Part shown: positions 34,365 through 43,617 of the stretch, in pieces | Layout: the number at the start of each line of letters is the position of its first letter | How positions within the stretch are numbered: the stretch's first letter is position 1 | Assembly: GCF_014385005.1 (NCBI RefSeq) | Contig: NZ_JACRSZ010000003.1 | Span: 266,025-330,024 of the forward strand | Direction of reading: 5' to 3' | Source of the DNA: Jingyaoa shaoxingensis | GTDB lineage: Bacteria; Bacillota; Clostridia; Lachnospirales; Lachnospiraceae | Length of the DNA stretch: 64,000 bases | Notes under the pieces: model-generated | The model's database searches: none | The model's input: the letters and a program-made list of their open reading frames with translations, nothing else | Told to the model about the DNA's origin: nothing | Program-made: the position numbers and the translations under genes

Positions 34365-35390
34365 ATGGGTAAGAAACAGGTAACATTTGCAGATATTGCA
34401 GAATATACACATTTTTCCAAAACAACCATTTCGCGCTATTTTAATCACCCTGATTCACTGACACTTGAAAATCAGGAAAAAATTTCACAGGCACTTGAGG
34501 ATCTGGGCTATAAGAAAAACAAACTTGCAAAGGTTCTGGCCAATGGCAAAAGCGAATTTATCGGAATCATTGTGCCAAATCTCTATCTGCACTATTATTC
34601 CGAGATGCTTACACAAATTCTCTCAAGTTATCGCGATTATCATTATAAATTTCTTGTCTTTGTCAGTGAATATGGACCAGAAGAGGAGCAGCAATACATT
34701 GATGAATTGATGGCTTATCAAATTGAAGGACTGATCGTATTAAGTCACACACTCTCATCCGAAAAACTTGCTTCTTATCAGATTCCTATAATCGCTATCG
34801 AACGCGAAGCAGATCACATCTGTAGTGTGACAACGGATAACTATATGGGTGCTTTACAGGCAACCTCGCTTTTGATTCGTGACAAATGCGATATTCTGAT
34901 CCACATTAACGCTGATGTTCCAAAGGAAATTCCTGCTTACAATCGTATTTGTGCCTTCGAGGATACCTGCAAAGAACATGGTGTTCCATACGAACTGCAC
35001 CTCGATGTCTCCGGTGATTCTTATCAGGATCTCTATGCACAGATGCGTAATATCTTTACCAATATTGATGAGCGCCATCCAAACAAAAAAAAGGGCGTCT
35101 TTCTTGCGAACGACACCTATGCGAATATGTTTCTTAATCTGATTTTTCAAAAATATGGCTGTCTGCCGGACACCTATGAATTAGTCGGATTTGATAATTC
35201 TCCTATTGCTAATGAAGCAATACTTCCGATCACAACCATCGGTCAGCAGATCAATGTCATAGCACATACAACAATGGATTTACTTGTACAGCAGATGGAA
35301 GAACGTAAAAAACGAAAACCTACTCCGTTAGCAAAGCCAATTCATAAACAGATTGCTCCTGTTCTGATTCGCAGGGAGACAACAAATTAA
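34365..35390 (+). CDS. LacI-family repressor of the sucrose operon
   Basis: A 341-residue regulator with an N-terminal helix-turn-helix (VTFADIAEYTHFSKTTISRYFN) and a periplasmic-binding-like sugar-sensing domain (IGIIVPNLYLHYYSEML, LVGFDNSPIANEAILPITTI). Divergent from the sucrose operon, with four operator-like sites in the shared region. Start 34365 has GAGGAG upstream; longer reading frames toward 34104 run across the operators and are rejected. Sugar or sugar phosphate presumably releases it. Confidence 0.9.
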   Translation: MGKKQVTFADIAEYTHFSKTTISRYFNHPDSLTLENQEKISQALEDLGYKKNKLAKVLANGKSEFIGIIVPNLYLHYYSEMLTQILSSYRDYHYKFLVFVSEYGPEEEQQYIDELMAYQIEGLIVLSHTLSSEKLASYQIPIIAIEREADHICSVTTDNYMGALQATSLLIRDKCDILIHINADVPKEIPAYNRICAFEDTCKEHGVPYELHLDVSGDSYQDLYAQMRNIFTNIDERHPNKKKGVFLANDTYANMFLNLIFQKYGCLPDTYELVGFDNSPIANEAILPITTIGQQINVIAHTTMDLLVQQMEERKKRKPTPLAKPIHKQIAPVLIRRETTN

Positions 35391-35403
35391 TTTGTTGTCT
35401 CCC
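35374..35403. repeat. 30-base perfect inverted repeat across the lacI-type stop codon
   Basis: Arms 35374-35388 (GGGAGACAACAAATT) and 35389-35403 are exactly complementary with no loop spacer. There is no T tract after it, so it is not a standard terminator, although an RNA hairpin is likely. Confidence 0.7.
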
Positions 35404-35533
35404 CGCGTTGCTGAATTGCCATACTGCCGGCTATGCGAATTTCTGTTTTCGTTATGTTATTGTATCTTTTTTCGATGCAGTCATTTCAAAGCTTAAAATC
35501 GATGTAACTGTTCAGAGCCAGGCAAAATAATAG

Positions 35534-37093
35534 TTATGATATTTTTACAAATACAGCGCTTTGTCCCTGTATGATGATCTTTTTGCCATCACTGGACAAA
35601 CCTCTTCCAAACTGATAAAGCACCTCCCCAATCTGTCCATCATACGGGAATTCCACCGTTCTGGCTGCCGGATTGATAACCACCAGAATCTTCTCTTCTT
35701 CGCTGCTTCTTACATAAGCCAGCGGATAGGCGTTTTCTTCTGCATAGACATAAGCGATGTCTCCCTTACTCTGCAGTGCCGGATGTGCCATACGAATCTG
35801 AATCAGCTTCTGGATTTCATGATACAGAGAGTCTGGATCCTGTTTCTGTGCTTTTAAAGTCGGACGATCTGCTGCCGCATCCTGCTGAATGTAGAGGCAT
35901 TCCTTCGGTGCATGGCTGAAGCCTGCATTCACGCTGTCATCCCACTGCATCGGAGAACGGGAGCCGGTACGTTCATAGCCGCCTTCTACCGAGGTCAGCC
36001 CTTCCACATAACGCATGCCAATCTCATCCCCATAATAGATAAACGGTGCTCCAGGCATAGATAGCAGGAATGCAAAAGCAATTTTCAGTTCATCTCCCTG
36101 CAATTTACGCGCCAGGCGAGCCATATCATGGTTACCTGACGGAATACAGATCAGGCCTTTGCGCTCTGATTTTTCATAATTTTTCTGATAGGTATGTACA
36201 AATTCTGCAATATTTCCTTTTCCTCTGGAAGAAAAGAATGGCTCTTCACAGCGGAACAGGTCCATATAGTGAGATGGACCAAACTGGAGTAAAAAGTCCA
36301 TATGGAAACCACCCTGCAGGGATTTATCCGGCTCGCCCCATTCCGATACCATTGCCGCATCCGGGAATTCTTCATCCAGGAATGCACGTACATTCTGCCA
36401 GAGACGAATGGTACCTTTTCCTTCTTCATCATTCTTTACCAGGGAACCTGCCATGTCTACACGGAAACCGTCACATCCCATCTTCAGCCAGAAACGCATC
36501 ACGTCTTTCATGGCTTCCAGTGTCGCCTGTGGTCCCGGATCATCAAAGGACTGCTGCCATGGCTTATCCGGCTTGTAGAAACCGTAGTTTAACGCTGGCT
36601 GATGGGAAAAGAAATTCACTGCACAGGAGCCGTCACGGTCCGAAATACCGCGGATACAGCCCATGCCATCCGGTGATTCCCACACACAGTCCGTCCATAC
36701 ATACCGATCGGTATACTCATTTTTCTCTGCTTTCATAGACTCCCGAAACCATCTGTGCGTCACTGCAGTATGTCCCGGAACCAAATCCAGGATCACATGC
36801 ATATTCCGTCTGTGGGATTCTTCAAAAAGCCGTGCCATATCTTCGTTGGTTCCGTATCTTGGTGCTACCCGGCAGTAATCTTCCACATCATATCCGGCAT
36901 CTCCGAATGGTGACTGAAAACATGGATTCAGCCAGATAGCTGTACATCCAAGTTCCTGAATATCATCCAGATGACGAATGATACCTTCGAGATCGCCAAT
37001 ACCGTCTGCATTGGTATCCTGAAAAGACTGCGGGTAAATCTCATAAAATACTGCATTGTCCAGCCACTTTGGCTGTCTTGTCCGTTCACTCAT
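35534..37093 (-). CDS. GH13 alpha-glucosidase / oligo-1,6-glucosidase-like
   Basis: A 519-residue family GH13 enzyme. The barrel shows AVFYEIYPQSFQDTNADGIGDL, the nucleophile Asp in GFRVDMAG near residue 220, the acid/base Glu in MVSEWGEP near 254, and the transition-state Asp in SGNHDMAR near 325. No signal peptide, so cytoplasmic. It cleaves alpha-glucosidic bonds of small sugars; sucrose hydrolysis, isomaltose or trehalose-type substrates cannot be told apart here. It is convergent with the LacI gene and not in the sucrose operon. Confidence 0.88.
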   Translation of the reverse strand: MSERTRQPKWLDNAVFYEIYPQSFQDTNADGIGDLEGIIRHLDDIQELGCTAIWLNPCFQSPFGDAGYDVEDYCRVAPRYGTNEDMARLFEESHRRNMHVILDLVPGHTAVTHRWFRESMKAEKNEYTDRYVWTDCVWESPDGMGCIRGISDRDGSCAVNFFSHQPALNYGFYKPDKPWQQSFDDPGPQATLEAMKDVMRFWLKMGCDGFRVDMAGSLVKNDEEGKGTIRLWQNVRAFLDEEFPDAAMVSEWGEPDKSLQGGFHMDFLLQFGPSHYMDLFRCEEPFFSSRGKGNIAEFVHTYQKNYEKSERKGLICIPSGNHDMARLARKLQGDELKIAFAFLLSMPGAPFIYYGDEIGMRYVEGLTSVEGGYERTGSRSPMQWDDSVNAGFSHAPKECLYIQQDAAADRPTLKAQKQDPDSLYHEIQKLIQIRMAHPALQSKGDIAYVYAEENAYPLAYVRSSEEEKILVVINPAARTVEFPYDGQIGEVLYQFGRGLSSDGKKIIIQGQSAVFVKIS

Positions 37094-37173
37094 GTGTGGT
37101 TGTTCCCCCCATTTTTCGAATTTTCCCTGCTAAAACCTTCATGCAGCACCTGTGCCTTCCTGTCGGCAACTAT

Positions 37174-37605
37174 TCAGGCTACCGGAATTCGGATCTCTGT
37201 GACAAACTTTTCCGGATCACTGGTCATACCATAATCAATCAGCGTGATCTCTCTGGAAAATCCGGTAATCTGCAGTCTGTGTGCATCAATATAATCCAGC
37301 AGTTTCTTATAGTATACACCAGCTTCCCTGTGACTTCCACAAAAACGTATGGTAACACATCTGGTTTCCGGTAATTCTTCTGTCTGACCCTCGTAGCAGT
37401 CTTCCTCATCCAGCACCAGAAATGTGAGCTGGTAATTCCCCACATCCCGTTTTTCCAGTTTCTCTTTTGGAATTCCCACACCGACTTTGCCAAGAAATAC
37501 CATAGATTCCTTCTGATTCTCTTCCAGCTTACGGATAGCATACTCCAGATCCAGATAGGTATGCGGTGTCACCTCACCGATGCGAAATAACTTTTTTTCG
37601 TTCAT
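37174..37605 (-). CDS. MerR-type effector-binding domain protein lacking most of the DNA-binding domain
   Basis: A 143-residue protein. It opens LFRIGEV, the start of a MerR helix-turn-helix, but then passes directly to a GyrI/BltR-like effector domain (YLDLEYAIRKLEENQK, then FLGKVGVGIPKEKL ... ITLIDYGMTSDPEKFVTEIRIPV). About 70-90 residues with the recognition helix and wing appear deleted in frame. It starts on the last base of the cupin stop (TAATG), so translation is coupled. It could still bind small molecules but not DNA. Confidence 0.7.
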   Translation of the reverse strand: MNEKKLFRIGEVTPHTYLDLEYAIRKLEENQKESMVFLGKVGVGIPKEKLEKRDVGNYQLTFLVLDEEDCYEGQTEELPETRCVTIRFCGSHREAGVYYKKLLDYIDAHRLQITGFSREITLIDYGMTSDPEKFVTEIRIPVA

Positions 37606-37934
37606 TAGGAAATTACTACCAGCAGCATCTTGAATTTTTCCTGTCCGAATACTGCATGTGGGTGTTTTGCAGGCATAACGATGGATTCGCCTTCATTAAG
37701 AATGTATTCCACACCGTCAATGGTAACCTTTCCAACGCCGTCAAGACAGGTTACAAATGCATCTCCGCCGGACTTATGGGTGCTGATCTCTTCTCCTTTG
37801 TCAAAGGAAAACAATGTCACACTTACATGCTCGTTCTGCGCCAGTGTCTTGCTGACTACCTGTCCATCCTGGTATGCTACCTGTTCTTTTAATACCATTA
37901 CTTCTGCTTTGTTGATGTTTTTCATTCCTGTCAT
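37605..37934 (-). CDS. Cupin-domain protein
   Basis: A 109-residue single cupin. Motif 1 is weak (STHKSGGDAFVTCLDGVG) and motif 2 reads LNEGESIVMPAKHPHAV with PHAV as the conserved His position. Such proteins bind a metal or a small molecule; the role is unknown. Start 37934 has AAGGA 7 bases upstream. It overlaps the start of the truncated MerR-type gene. Confidence 0.8.
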   Translation of the reverse strand: MTGMKNINKAEVMVLKEQVAYQDGQVVSKTLAQNEHVSVTLFSFDKGEEISTHKSGGDAFVTCLDGVGKVTIDGVEYILNEGESIVMPAKHPHAVFGQEKFKMLLVVIS

Positions 37935-38023
37935 GATTGTATCCTTCTTTCTGAGAATAGTTTCTCCATAATAATTCTATTTATAACTATTCACCGCAAA
38001 AATGAGAAACAGTTACGTTCGTC

Positions 38024-38707
38024 TTACCTTACTTCTTTTATTTTACCATCTGTGGTAATCACTGTCACCTGCATCTGGATATTTTTTTCACTGTTTTTTA
38101 ACGCTGTAGCTGCTGCATATTCTAATCCGCCGCAGCAAGGCACTTCCATACGAAGCAAAGCTATTTCTCTGATCTCATTCTGTCTCAGTATCTGAGTCAG
38201 TTTTTCGCTGTAATCTACGCCGTCCAGCTTCGGGCAGCCAATAATCGTCACATGATCTTTCATAAATTCCTGGTGCATGCGGGCGTAGGCATAAGCTGTA
38301 CAGTCAGCAGCAATCAGTAATTTTGCGCCGTGAAAATATGGTGCCTGTACCGGAACCAGTTTTATCTGACAAGGCCACTGGACAAGCTGAGATTCTGCAC
38401 CATTTTCCGCTCCATTCCCGTTGCTGGCACTGACATATTCCGGCGCAGCATTCTGTTTTCCTGCTTCCCGCTTTTTCTTTGCTGCCAGCACAGCGGCTTC
38501 ATCATAAGCTGCTGCCTCTCGCTCCACAAAAGTAATGGCTCCTGTCGGGCAGTTTGGCAGACAGTCTCCCAGTCCATCGCAGTAATCATCCCTCATCAGT
38601 TTTGCTTTCCCGTTCACCATAGCAATGGCTCCTTCGTGACAGGCTACTGCACAGGCTCCACATCCGTTGCAACGTGTTTCATCTATCTGAATAATTTTTC
38701 TGATCAT
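38024..38707 (-). CDS. Ferredoxin-like 4Fe-4S protein with C-terminal cysteine domain
   Basis: A 227-residue protein. The N-terminal 60 residues form a two-cluster ferredoxin (CNGCGACAVAC-HEGA and CDGLGDCLPNCPTGAI). A Gln/Ala-rich linker follows and then a domain with AADCTAYAYARMH, GCPKLDGVDY and VPCCGGLEYA, cysteines spaced as if for further metal or redox chemistry. Likely an electron-transfer protein. It is divergent from a Crp/Fnr regulator across an 87-base gap with a perfect palindrome, which suggests redox-linked control. Confidence 0.82.
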   Translation of the reverse strand: MIRKIIQIDETRCNGCGACAVACHEGAIAMVNGKAKLMRDDYCDGLGDCLPNCPTGAITFVEREAAAYDEAAVLAAKKKREAGKQNAAPEYVSASNGNGAENGAESQLVQWPCQIKLVPVQAPYFHGAKLLIAADCTAYAYARMHQEFMKDHVTIIGCPKLDGVDYSEKLTQILRQNEIREIALLRMEVPCCGGLEYAAATALKNSEKNIQMQVTVITTDGKIKEVR

Positions 38708-38744
38708 TTTCAGGTTCCCCCTTTCTTTTCTGATGCAATCATAC

Positions 38745-38780
38745 TATAATAAACCTATTCATTCTGTGGTTATAACCACA
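38745..38780. promoter_or_regulatory. Crp/Fnr-type operator and -10 box between divergent genes
   Basis: TGTGGTTATAACCACA (38765-38780) is a perfect 16-base palindrome of Crp/Fnr type. TATAAT (38745-38750) upstream is the likely -10 of the regulator gene on the plus strand, placing the palindrome over the start of transcription; on the minus strand it would lie near the -35 of the ferredoxin gene. Confidence 0.72.
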
Positions 38781-38794
38781 AAAAAGAGGTTTTT

Positions 38795-39448
38795 ATGAGA
38801 AAAATTCAATCCATACTTTTTCAGGGGTTTACCGATGAAGATTGGGATCAGCTGTCAGAGCTGTCCGGTATTCACATTACTTCTTATGAAAAAAATGAAC
38901 GGATCTTCCATATGGGTGACCGGATCCATGAAATCGGTGTGTTACTCTCCGGATGCATTCATATCGAAAGTCATGATCTGTGGGGCAATAAAAGTATATT
39001 AAGCCAGATTGATCCGGAAGAGATCTTTGCAGAAACCTATGCGCTCTGCCAGGAACCAATGATGGTAGATGTGACCGCTGTAGAAAATTGTCAGGTTCTT
39101 TTTCTAAACGTACAGTTACTGCAAAATCCATCTTACCAAAGTGCTTCCTGGCATGGCAGACTGCTGTCGAATCTGCTCCAGGTATCCATGCAGAAGAATC
39201 TCCTTCTTTCCAACCGGATCTTCTGTACCTCACCTAAGACAATCCGCAGCCGTCTGCTGACCTACTTTTCCAGATTGTCTGTAAAGTATGGCAGTTCCAC
39301 CATTCAGATTCCCTTTAACCGCCAGCAGCTTGCCGATTATCTGAATCTGGACCGCAGTGCACTGTCCAAGGAACTGGGAAAAATGCAGCAGGACGGATTA
39401 ATCGAATACCATAAGAATACCGTCATACTGAAGCACGATGAATTCTAA
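38795..39448 (+). CDS. Crp/Fnr family transcriptional regulator
   Basis: A 217-residue protein: cyclic-nucleotide-binding-like beta barrel (RIFHMGDRIHEIGVLLSGCIHI) and C-terminal winged helix (IQIPFNRQQLADYLNLDRSALSKELGKMQQDGLI). No four-cysteine N-terminal FNR motif is seen. It sits beside the ferredoxin gene with an operator-like palindrome between, so it probably regulates both. The MATE gene follows after 91 bases on the same strand. Confidence 0.88.
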   Translation: MRKIQSILFQGFTDEDWDQLSELSGIHITSYEKNERIFHMGDRIHEIGVLLSGCIHIESHDLWGNKSILSQIDPEEIFAETYALCQEPMMVDVTAVENCQVLFLNVQLLQNPSYQSASWHGRLLSNLLQVSMQKNLLLSNRIFCTSPKTIRSRLLTYFSRLSVKYGSSTIQIPFNRQQLADYLNLDRSALSKELGKMQQDGLIEYHKNTVILKHDEF

Positions 39449-39539
39449 TTTAACTATTTCAGATTCAAAAATGCCTGACATTGGACTGTTCAAAACTATC
39501 CAATATAAAATCTGATATATCTTACAAAGGACTACATAC

Positions 39540-40925
39540 ATGAATAAAAAGACATCTTCTATCCGTCTGCCATTTCAATTTGACCGCGCCATGCTGCCGG
39601 TGATTTTCTCTCTGGCCTGGCCGACTATGCTTGAACAGTTTATGCAGACGGCTGTTCAATATATTGATACCGCTATGGTTGGAACCCTTGGCACACAGGC
39701 TACGGCAGCAGTCGGTTCCACCGGTACCGTCAACTGGCTGATCGAAAGTACAATCTCCGCTATCGGGATCGGATTCTTATATTATATTTCCCAGTCTATT
39801 GGTGCAGGGAAGATCCTGCAGGCAAAAAAAGCAGCCGGACAGGCTGTTTTTTCTACGATTCTGGTTGGTATTTTCTTTACACTGCTGACCTGCTCCTGCA
39901 GCCATCTGGTTCCGGTATGGATGCGGGTGGATCCTTCCATTCGGGATATGGCCGCACGGTATTTCCTGATTTTATATTCTCCAATGCTGTTCCGTACCAT
40001 GAATATCATTCTGGGGACAGTACTGCGCTCCGCAGGAGATGCCAAATCTCCTATGATTGCCGGCATCACCATGAATGTGATCAATATTGTGCTGAATTTC
40101 TTCCTGATCTACAATACCCGTTCCGTGCATCTTGGCAACTGGATTCTCACGGTTCCAGGTGCCGGCTGGGGTATTGAAGGTGCAGCCATAGCCAGCGCGA
40201 TTGCATACACTTGTGGTGGCATCCTGATTGCGTGGAAACTATGGCATCACGATGTGGTCTCGCCAAAAGGGCAGTCCCTCCGACCGGATCCTCAGGTGTT
40301 AAAACCTTGCTTGCGTGTGGCATTTCCAAATATGCTGCAGCGCTTTGCCACTTCCCTTGGATACGTAGCTTTTGCTTCCATGATCAATTCACTGGGAGAA
40401 CTGTCTACCGCAGCACATACCATCGCCAATACCGTAGAATCTGCTTTTTACATTCCTGGCTGGGGCATGCAGACCGCAGCCGCTACCCTCTCCGGCAATG
40501 CCAGAGGTGCTCAGGATGATGAACGTCTCCATCGGCTGTCCAGCACCATTATTCCGATGGAAATCAGCCTGATGCTGGTATCTGGAGGTATGCTTTTTGT
40601 GTTTGCACCTGTCCTGATGGGAATCTTCACACAAGATCCTCAGGTACTTTCTCTGGGATCTACTGTGCTTCGTATGGTTGCCGTGTCAGAACCATTTTAC
40701 GGCGTACCAATCGTTCTTGAGGGTATGATGCAGGGACTTGGCAAAACCATGATCCCATTTGTCTTCAATATCATCGGTATGTGGGGTGTGCGCATCGTTG
40801 GCACTTTCATCTGCACCCAGATCCTTGGTTTTGGACTGATTGCCGCCTGGGGATGCATGATTGCACATAATCTGCTGCTGTTCATGCTGTATATCGTTTT
40901 ATTCTCCTCTGGAAGGTGGAAATAA
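39540..40925 (+). CDS. MATE family efflux transporter
   Basis: A 461-residue MATE protein with about twelve membrane segments (FSLAWPTMLEQFMQTAVQYIDTAMVG near the N-terminus, AAHTIANTVESAFYIPGWG in the second half). It is distinct from the MATE gene at 13.9 kb. It follows the Crp/Fnr regulator on the same strand and may be under its control. A terminator follows. Confidence 0.9.
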   Translation: MNKKTSSIRLPFQFDRAMLPVIFSLAWPTMLEQFMQTAVQYIDTAMVGTLGTQATAAVGSTGTVNWLIESTISAIGIGFLYYISQSIGAGKILQAKKAAGQAVFSTILVGIFFTLLTCSCSHLVPVWMRVDPSIRDMAARYFLILYSPMLFRTMNIILGTVLRSAGDAKSPMIAGITMNVINIVLNFFLIYNTRSVHLGNWILTVPGAGWGIEGAAIASAIAYTCGGILIAWKLWHHDVVSPKGQSLRPDPQVLKPCLRVAFPNMLQRFATSLGYVAFASMINSLGELSTAAHTIANTVESAFYIPGWGMQTAAATLSGNARGAQDDERLHRLSSTIIPMEISLMLVSGGMLFVFAPVLMGIFTQDPQVLSLGSTVLRMVAVSEPFYGVPIVLEGMMQGLGKTMIPFVFNIIGMWGVRIVGTFICTQILGFGLIAAWGCMIAHNLLLFMLYIVLFSSGRWK

Positions 40926-40950
40926 TTTTCTAAAATAACACTATAATTGT

Positions 40951-40985
40951 AAGGCATCATGGAAATTCTCCAGATGCCTTTTATA
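40951..40985 (+). terminator. Terminator after the MATE gene
   Basis: AAGGCATC pairs with GATGCCTT across a loop containing a second GGA/TCC pair, followed by TTATATT. It also faces the convergent nuclease gene and may serve both. Confidence 0.72.
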
Positions 40986-41072
40986 TTCCAGAATTTTTTA
41001 TAAGTGTTTTTTGTAACTCGTTATATACCTCAATTTTCAATATTATTTAGAAAACACATATCTGACATTATA

Positions 41073-43487
41073 TTAAAAATTAAGTTCTTCATATTTCCAA
41101 TGATATCCACCCGTCGTTTTACTCTCCCCTTTGCAACATTTATATATTGTAGACGAACTCTTTAACCCAACGTATCTAGCTGCTTCCGTCCCATTTTCAA
41201 AAACCTGTCCCGTTTCTATACAAATAACAGATGGACTTCGTCTCTTTTTAAAACAAATAGGACATTGATCATTATCATTACATCTTTTATTAGGCGTAGA
41301 TTTCCATTCATGACCACATCTTCCAAGCCACCATACATTTTTTCCACTCCCACACATTATATCTGTCGGTTTCAAATTTCCATTTTTTTCTGGATGCCAC
41401 TCCGCTGCGATATCTGGACGTTTTGATTGTAAATCATTATAACCGACTAAAATTCTTCTACCACTGCAAAACGGACAGCCATATGGTTTTTTTATTGTTC
41501 CATCTTTTCTCACATATGTAGATGTACGATCAGATACAGACATTTGCCATTCATGTCCACATTTTCCAAGCCACCATGCTTTTTTATTTGTAGCCTTACT
41601 AATTTTATTTGGTGTCAATTTTCCATTTTTGGTCGGATGCCATTCTGCTGCAATATCTGGATACAAAAATGATACGCTATTTCCATATTTTTTTACAGCA
41701 TATTGTTCCAATATCAAAGAAGTGTCACGCAAAACATCTACTTGTATCTTATTACCAGGGGATAAATAATCCAAAACCTCATGAATAACATCTGTTAATG
41801 ACAGTTCTGTTGTTGAATCTTTTCGTATAAATACAACGCAATTATCCATTTCTTTAAGCCGTGGCTCACGAATACGAATAAGTTTTATTCCCTTTTCTAA
41901 GCATAATACATTTTTCTGATTATCAATTTCTATTTTATGTTTTGAACCATGCCATACTTCACCATCATATTCAATTGCCTTATTTATAGACGGGATGAAT
42001 ATATCTAATTCCATACCTATTGCAAGTTTATCACTATTAATTGCATCTGGAAAAAGTTGCTTTATATAATATAATACAGCTTGTTCACAGAATGAATTTA
42101 CATTTTCTATATTACATTTAGGACACCCAGATCCATTCACTCTATTTCCAACTGTTGCTTGCCACGAATGACCACATTCACAACATTTCCACCATACTTT
42201 TCTTCCTGAAAAGCAAGATATTTCTTCCGGTAAAATTTCATTTTTAGTATAATCCCATTCTAATAACAACTCATGCCTCTGAGATGCTAAATCAGTTTGG
42301 CCTTTAATCACTAATCTTCCAGAACAATACGGGCATCCATGTTGTTTCTTTTTATTTGTTTGACTTGATACAACAGCCCTCCAACTTCTTCCACATTTTT
42401 CACATTTCCACCATATTTTTTTATTAGATGCCATTGTTATTGTTGCTAAATCAATATTCTGATTTTTTTCAAAATCATATTTCTTCATAACATTTTCATC
42501 GTCTTTCAGTAAACCACGAGTATTTTGTGAACATCCACATGACCTAGTAGCCCCTGTAACTAAACTACTCATATTTACAACACATTTTGTCCCGCAATCA
42601 CATACACAATTGCATTGTGAAAGTCTATATCCAGATGGCGAATAATAATCTTTTGCCATCGAAATGACAGTAAGCTTACCAAATCGTTTACCAGATAAAT
42701 CTGTACGACGCTCTAAATTAAGACATTTTCTACACTTTTTATTTTTTTTAGCTGCAGTCAACCTAGTATCAAAAATATTTCCGCAGGAACAATGGCATCT
42801 TACAATTCGCTGCTTGGATCCATTTGGCGTTACATGTGACGGCAATTCATCGACAACTGTTAAATCACCATATACCTTTCCGATAACATTTTCGGGCACT
42901 ACAACTCTTGTTTTTCTTTCAAATTTTTTTATGGTTTTACATCCACAATGTGTTTTCCGTCCCGATGTCAAATCTTTTTGATAAATATCAATATTTTTTC
43001 CACATTCACAAATACACTGGTATTTTGTTGGCTTTATATTTTTAATTTTTGATATCACAAACAAACTACCAAATTGTTGACCTGTCAAGTCTTTAACTTG
43101 TTTATGGCTATGCATTATACAACCACAAGATTTACAACTCCCATTTTTTAAACTCATACCAAGTACATCTAATTCATTTCCACATTGACATTTGCAATGC
43201 CATTTCGACATATGAGTTCCTTTGGGCGAGACATAGTCATCAGCCATATGCATTACCGTCAAATATCCATAAATATTACCTGTTAGATCTTCTCGTCGTG
43301 AAACACAACCACATGAAAAAAGCCCTCTTTTCAATTGTGATGTTGTAACATCAATAATATTTCCGCACTCACATTCACATGCCCAACGCTTTAAATGTGC
43401 CCCTGCTGGAGAAATATAATCATTTCCTCGACCAATAACTCTAAGTTTACCATATACATTCCCAGTCAAATCTACTCTTTGCGCCAT
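41073..43487 (-). CDS. Large modular putative endonuclease (five Cys-rich repeats, zinc ribbons, nuclease core, NUMOD1-like tail)
   Basis: About 804 residues, AT-rich. The first 320 hold five repeats of the form DLTG-x2-(F/Y)G-x-L-x-V(I) ... C-x-C-x-CG ... CGC. Residues 350-460 contain two zinc ribbons (WWKCEKCGRSW...CPYC). Next comes a nuclease-like core: ELDIFIPSINKAIEYDGEVWHG, then CLEKGIKLIRIRE, resembling VSR/PD-(D/E)XK enzymes. Two more ribbons (WWLGKCGHEW...CPFCSG) follow, and the last 50 residues look like a NUMOD1 DNA-binding module. It resembles free-standing homing-type nucleases. The start is ambiguous (43487, 43505 or 43535); 43487 has GGAG 12 bases upstream. Confidence 0.75.
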   Translation of the reverse strand: MAQRVDLTGNVYGKLRVIGRGNDYISPAGAHLKRWACECECGNIIDVTTSQLKRGLFSCGCVSRREDLTGNIYGYLTVMHMADDYVSPKGTHMSKWHCKCQCGNELDVLGMSLKNGSCKSCGCIMHSHKQVKDLTGQQFGSLFVISKIKNIKPTKYQCICECGKNIDIYQKDLTSGRKTHCGCKTIKKFERKTRVVVPENVIGKVYGDLTVVDELPSHVTPNGSKQRIVRCHCSCGNIFDTRLTAAKKNKKCRKCLNLERRTDLSGKRFGKLTVISMAKDYYSPSGYRLSQCNCVCDCGTKCVVNMSSLVTGATRSCGCSQNTRGLLKDDENVMKKYDFEKNQNIDLATITMASNKKIWWKCEKCGRSWRAVVSSQTNKKKQHGCPYCSGRLVIKGQTDLASQRHELLLEWDYTKNEILPEEISCFSGRKVWWKCCECGHSWQATVGNRVNGSGCPKCNIENVNSFCEQAVLYYIKQLFPDAINSDKLAIGMELDIFIPSINKAIEYDGEVWHGSKHKIEIDNQKNVLCLEKGIKLIRIREPRLKEMDNCVVFIRKDSTTELSLTDVIHEVLDYLSPGNKIQVDVLRDTSLILEQYAVKKYGNSVSFLYPDIAAEWHPTKNGKLTPNKISKATNKKAWWLGKCGHEWQMSVSDRTSTYVRKDGTIKKPYGCPFCSGRRILVGYNDLQSKRPDIAAEWHPEKNGNLKPTDIMCGSGKNVWWLGRCGHEWKSTPNKRCNDNDQCPICFKKRRSPSVICIETGQVFENGTEAARYVGLKSSSTIYKCCKGESKTTGGYHWKYEELNF

Positions 43488-43591
43488 ACATTTATCATAC
43501 TCCATATTTATAAAAGTACAAAATAAGCAAACCATTTATTAAGTAAACAATTTACGTTCCTGTCTATATAGAATTATAGCTTGTGTAATTT

Positions 43592-43617
43592 TACTATTCA
43601 ATAGTATTACGAAATAC
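43592..43617. repeat. Overlapping inverted repeats upstream of the modular endonuclease gene
   Basis: TACTATT-C-AATAGTA (43592-43606) overlaps AGTATT-ACGA-AATACT (43604-43619 region). These can form alternative hairpins or serve as an operator in the 500-base gap before pnp. Confidence 0.45.

Noticed and set aside
41073..43487. Group I intron or intein hosting the modular nuclease
   Set aside because: No host gene interrupted at either side and no intein splice motifs; neighbours MATE and pnp are complete.
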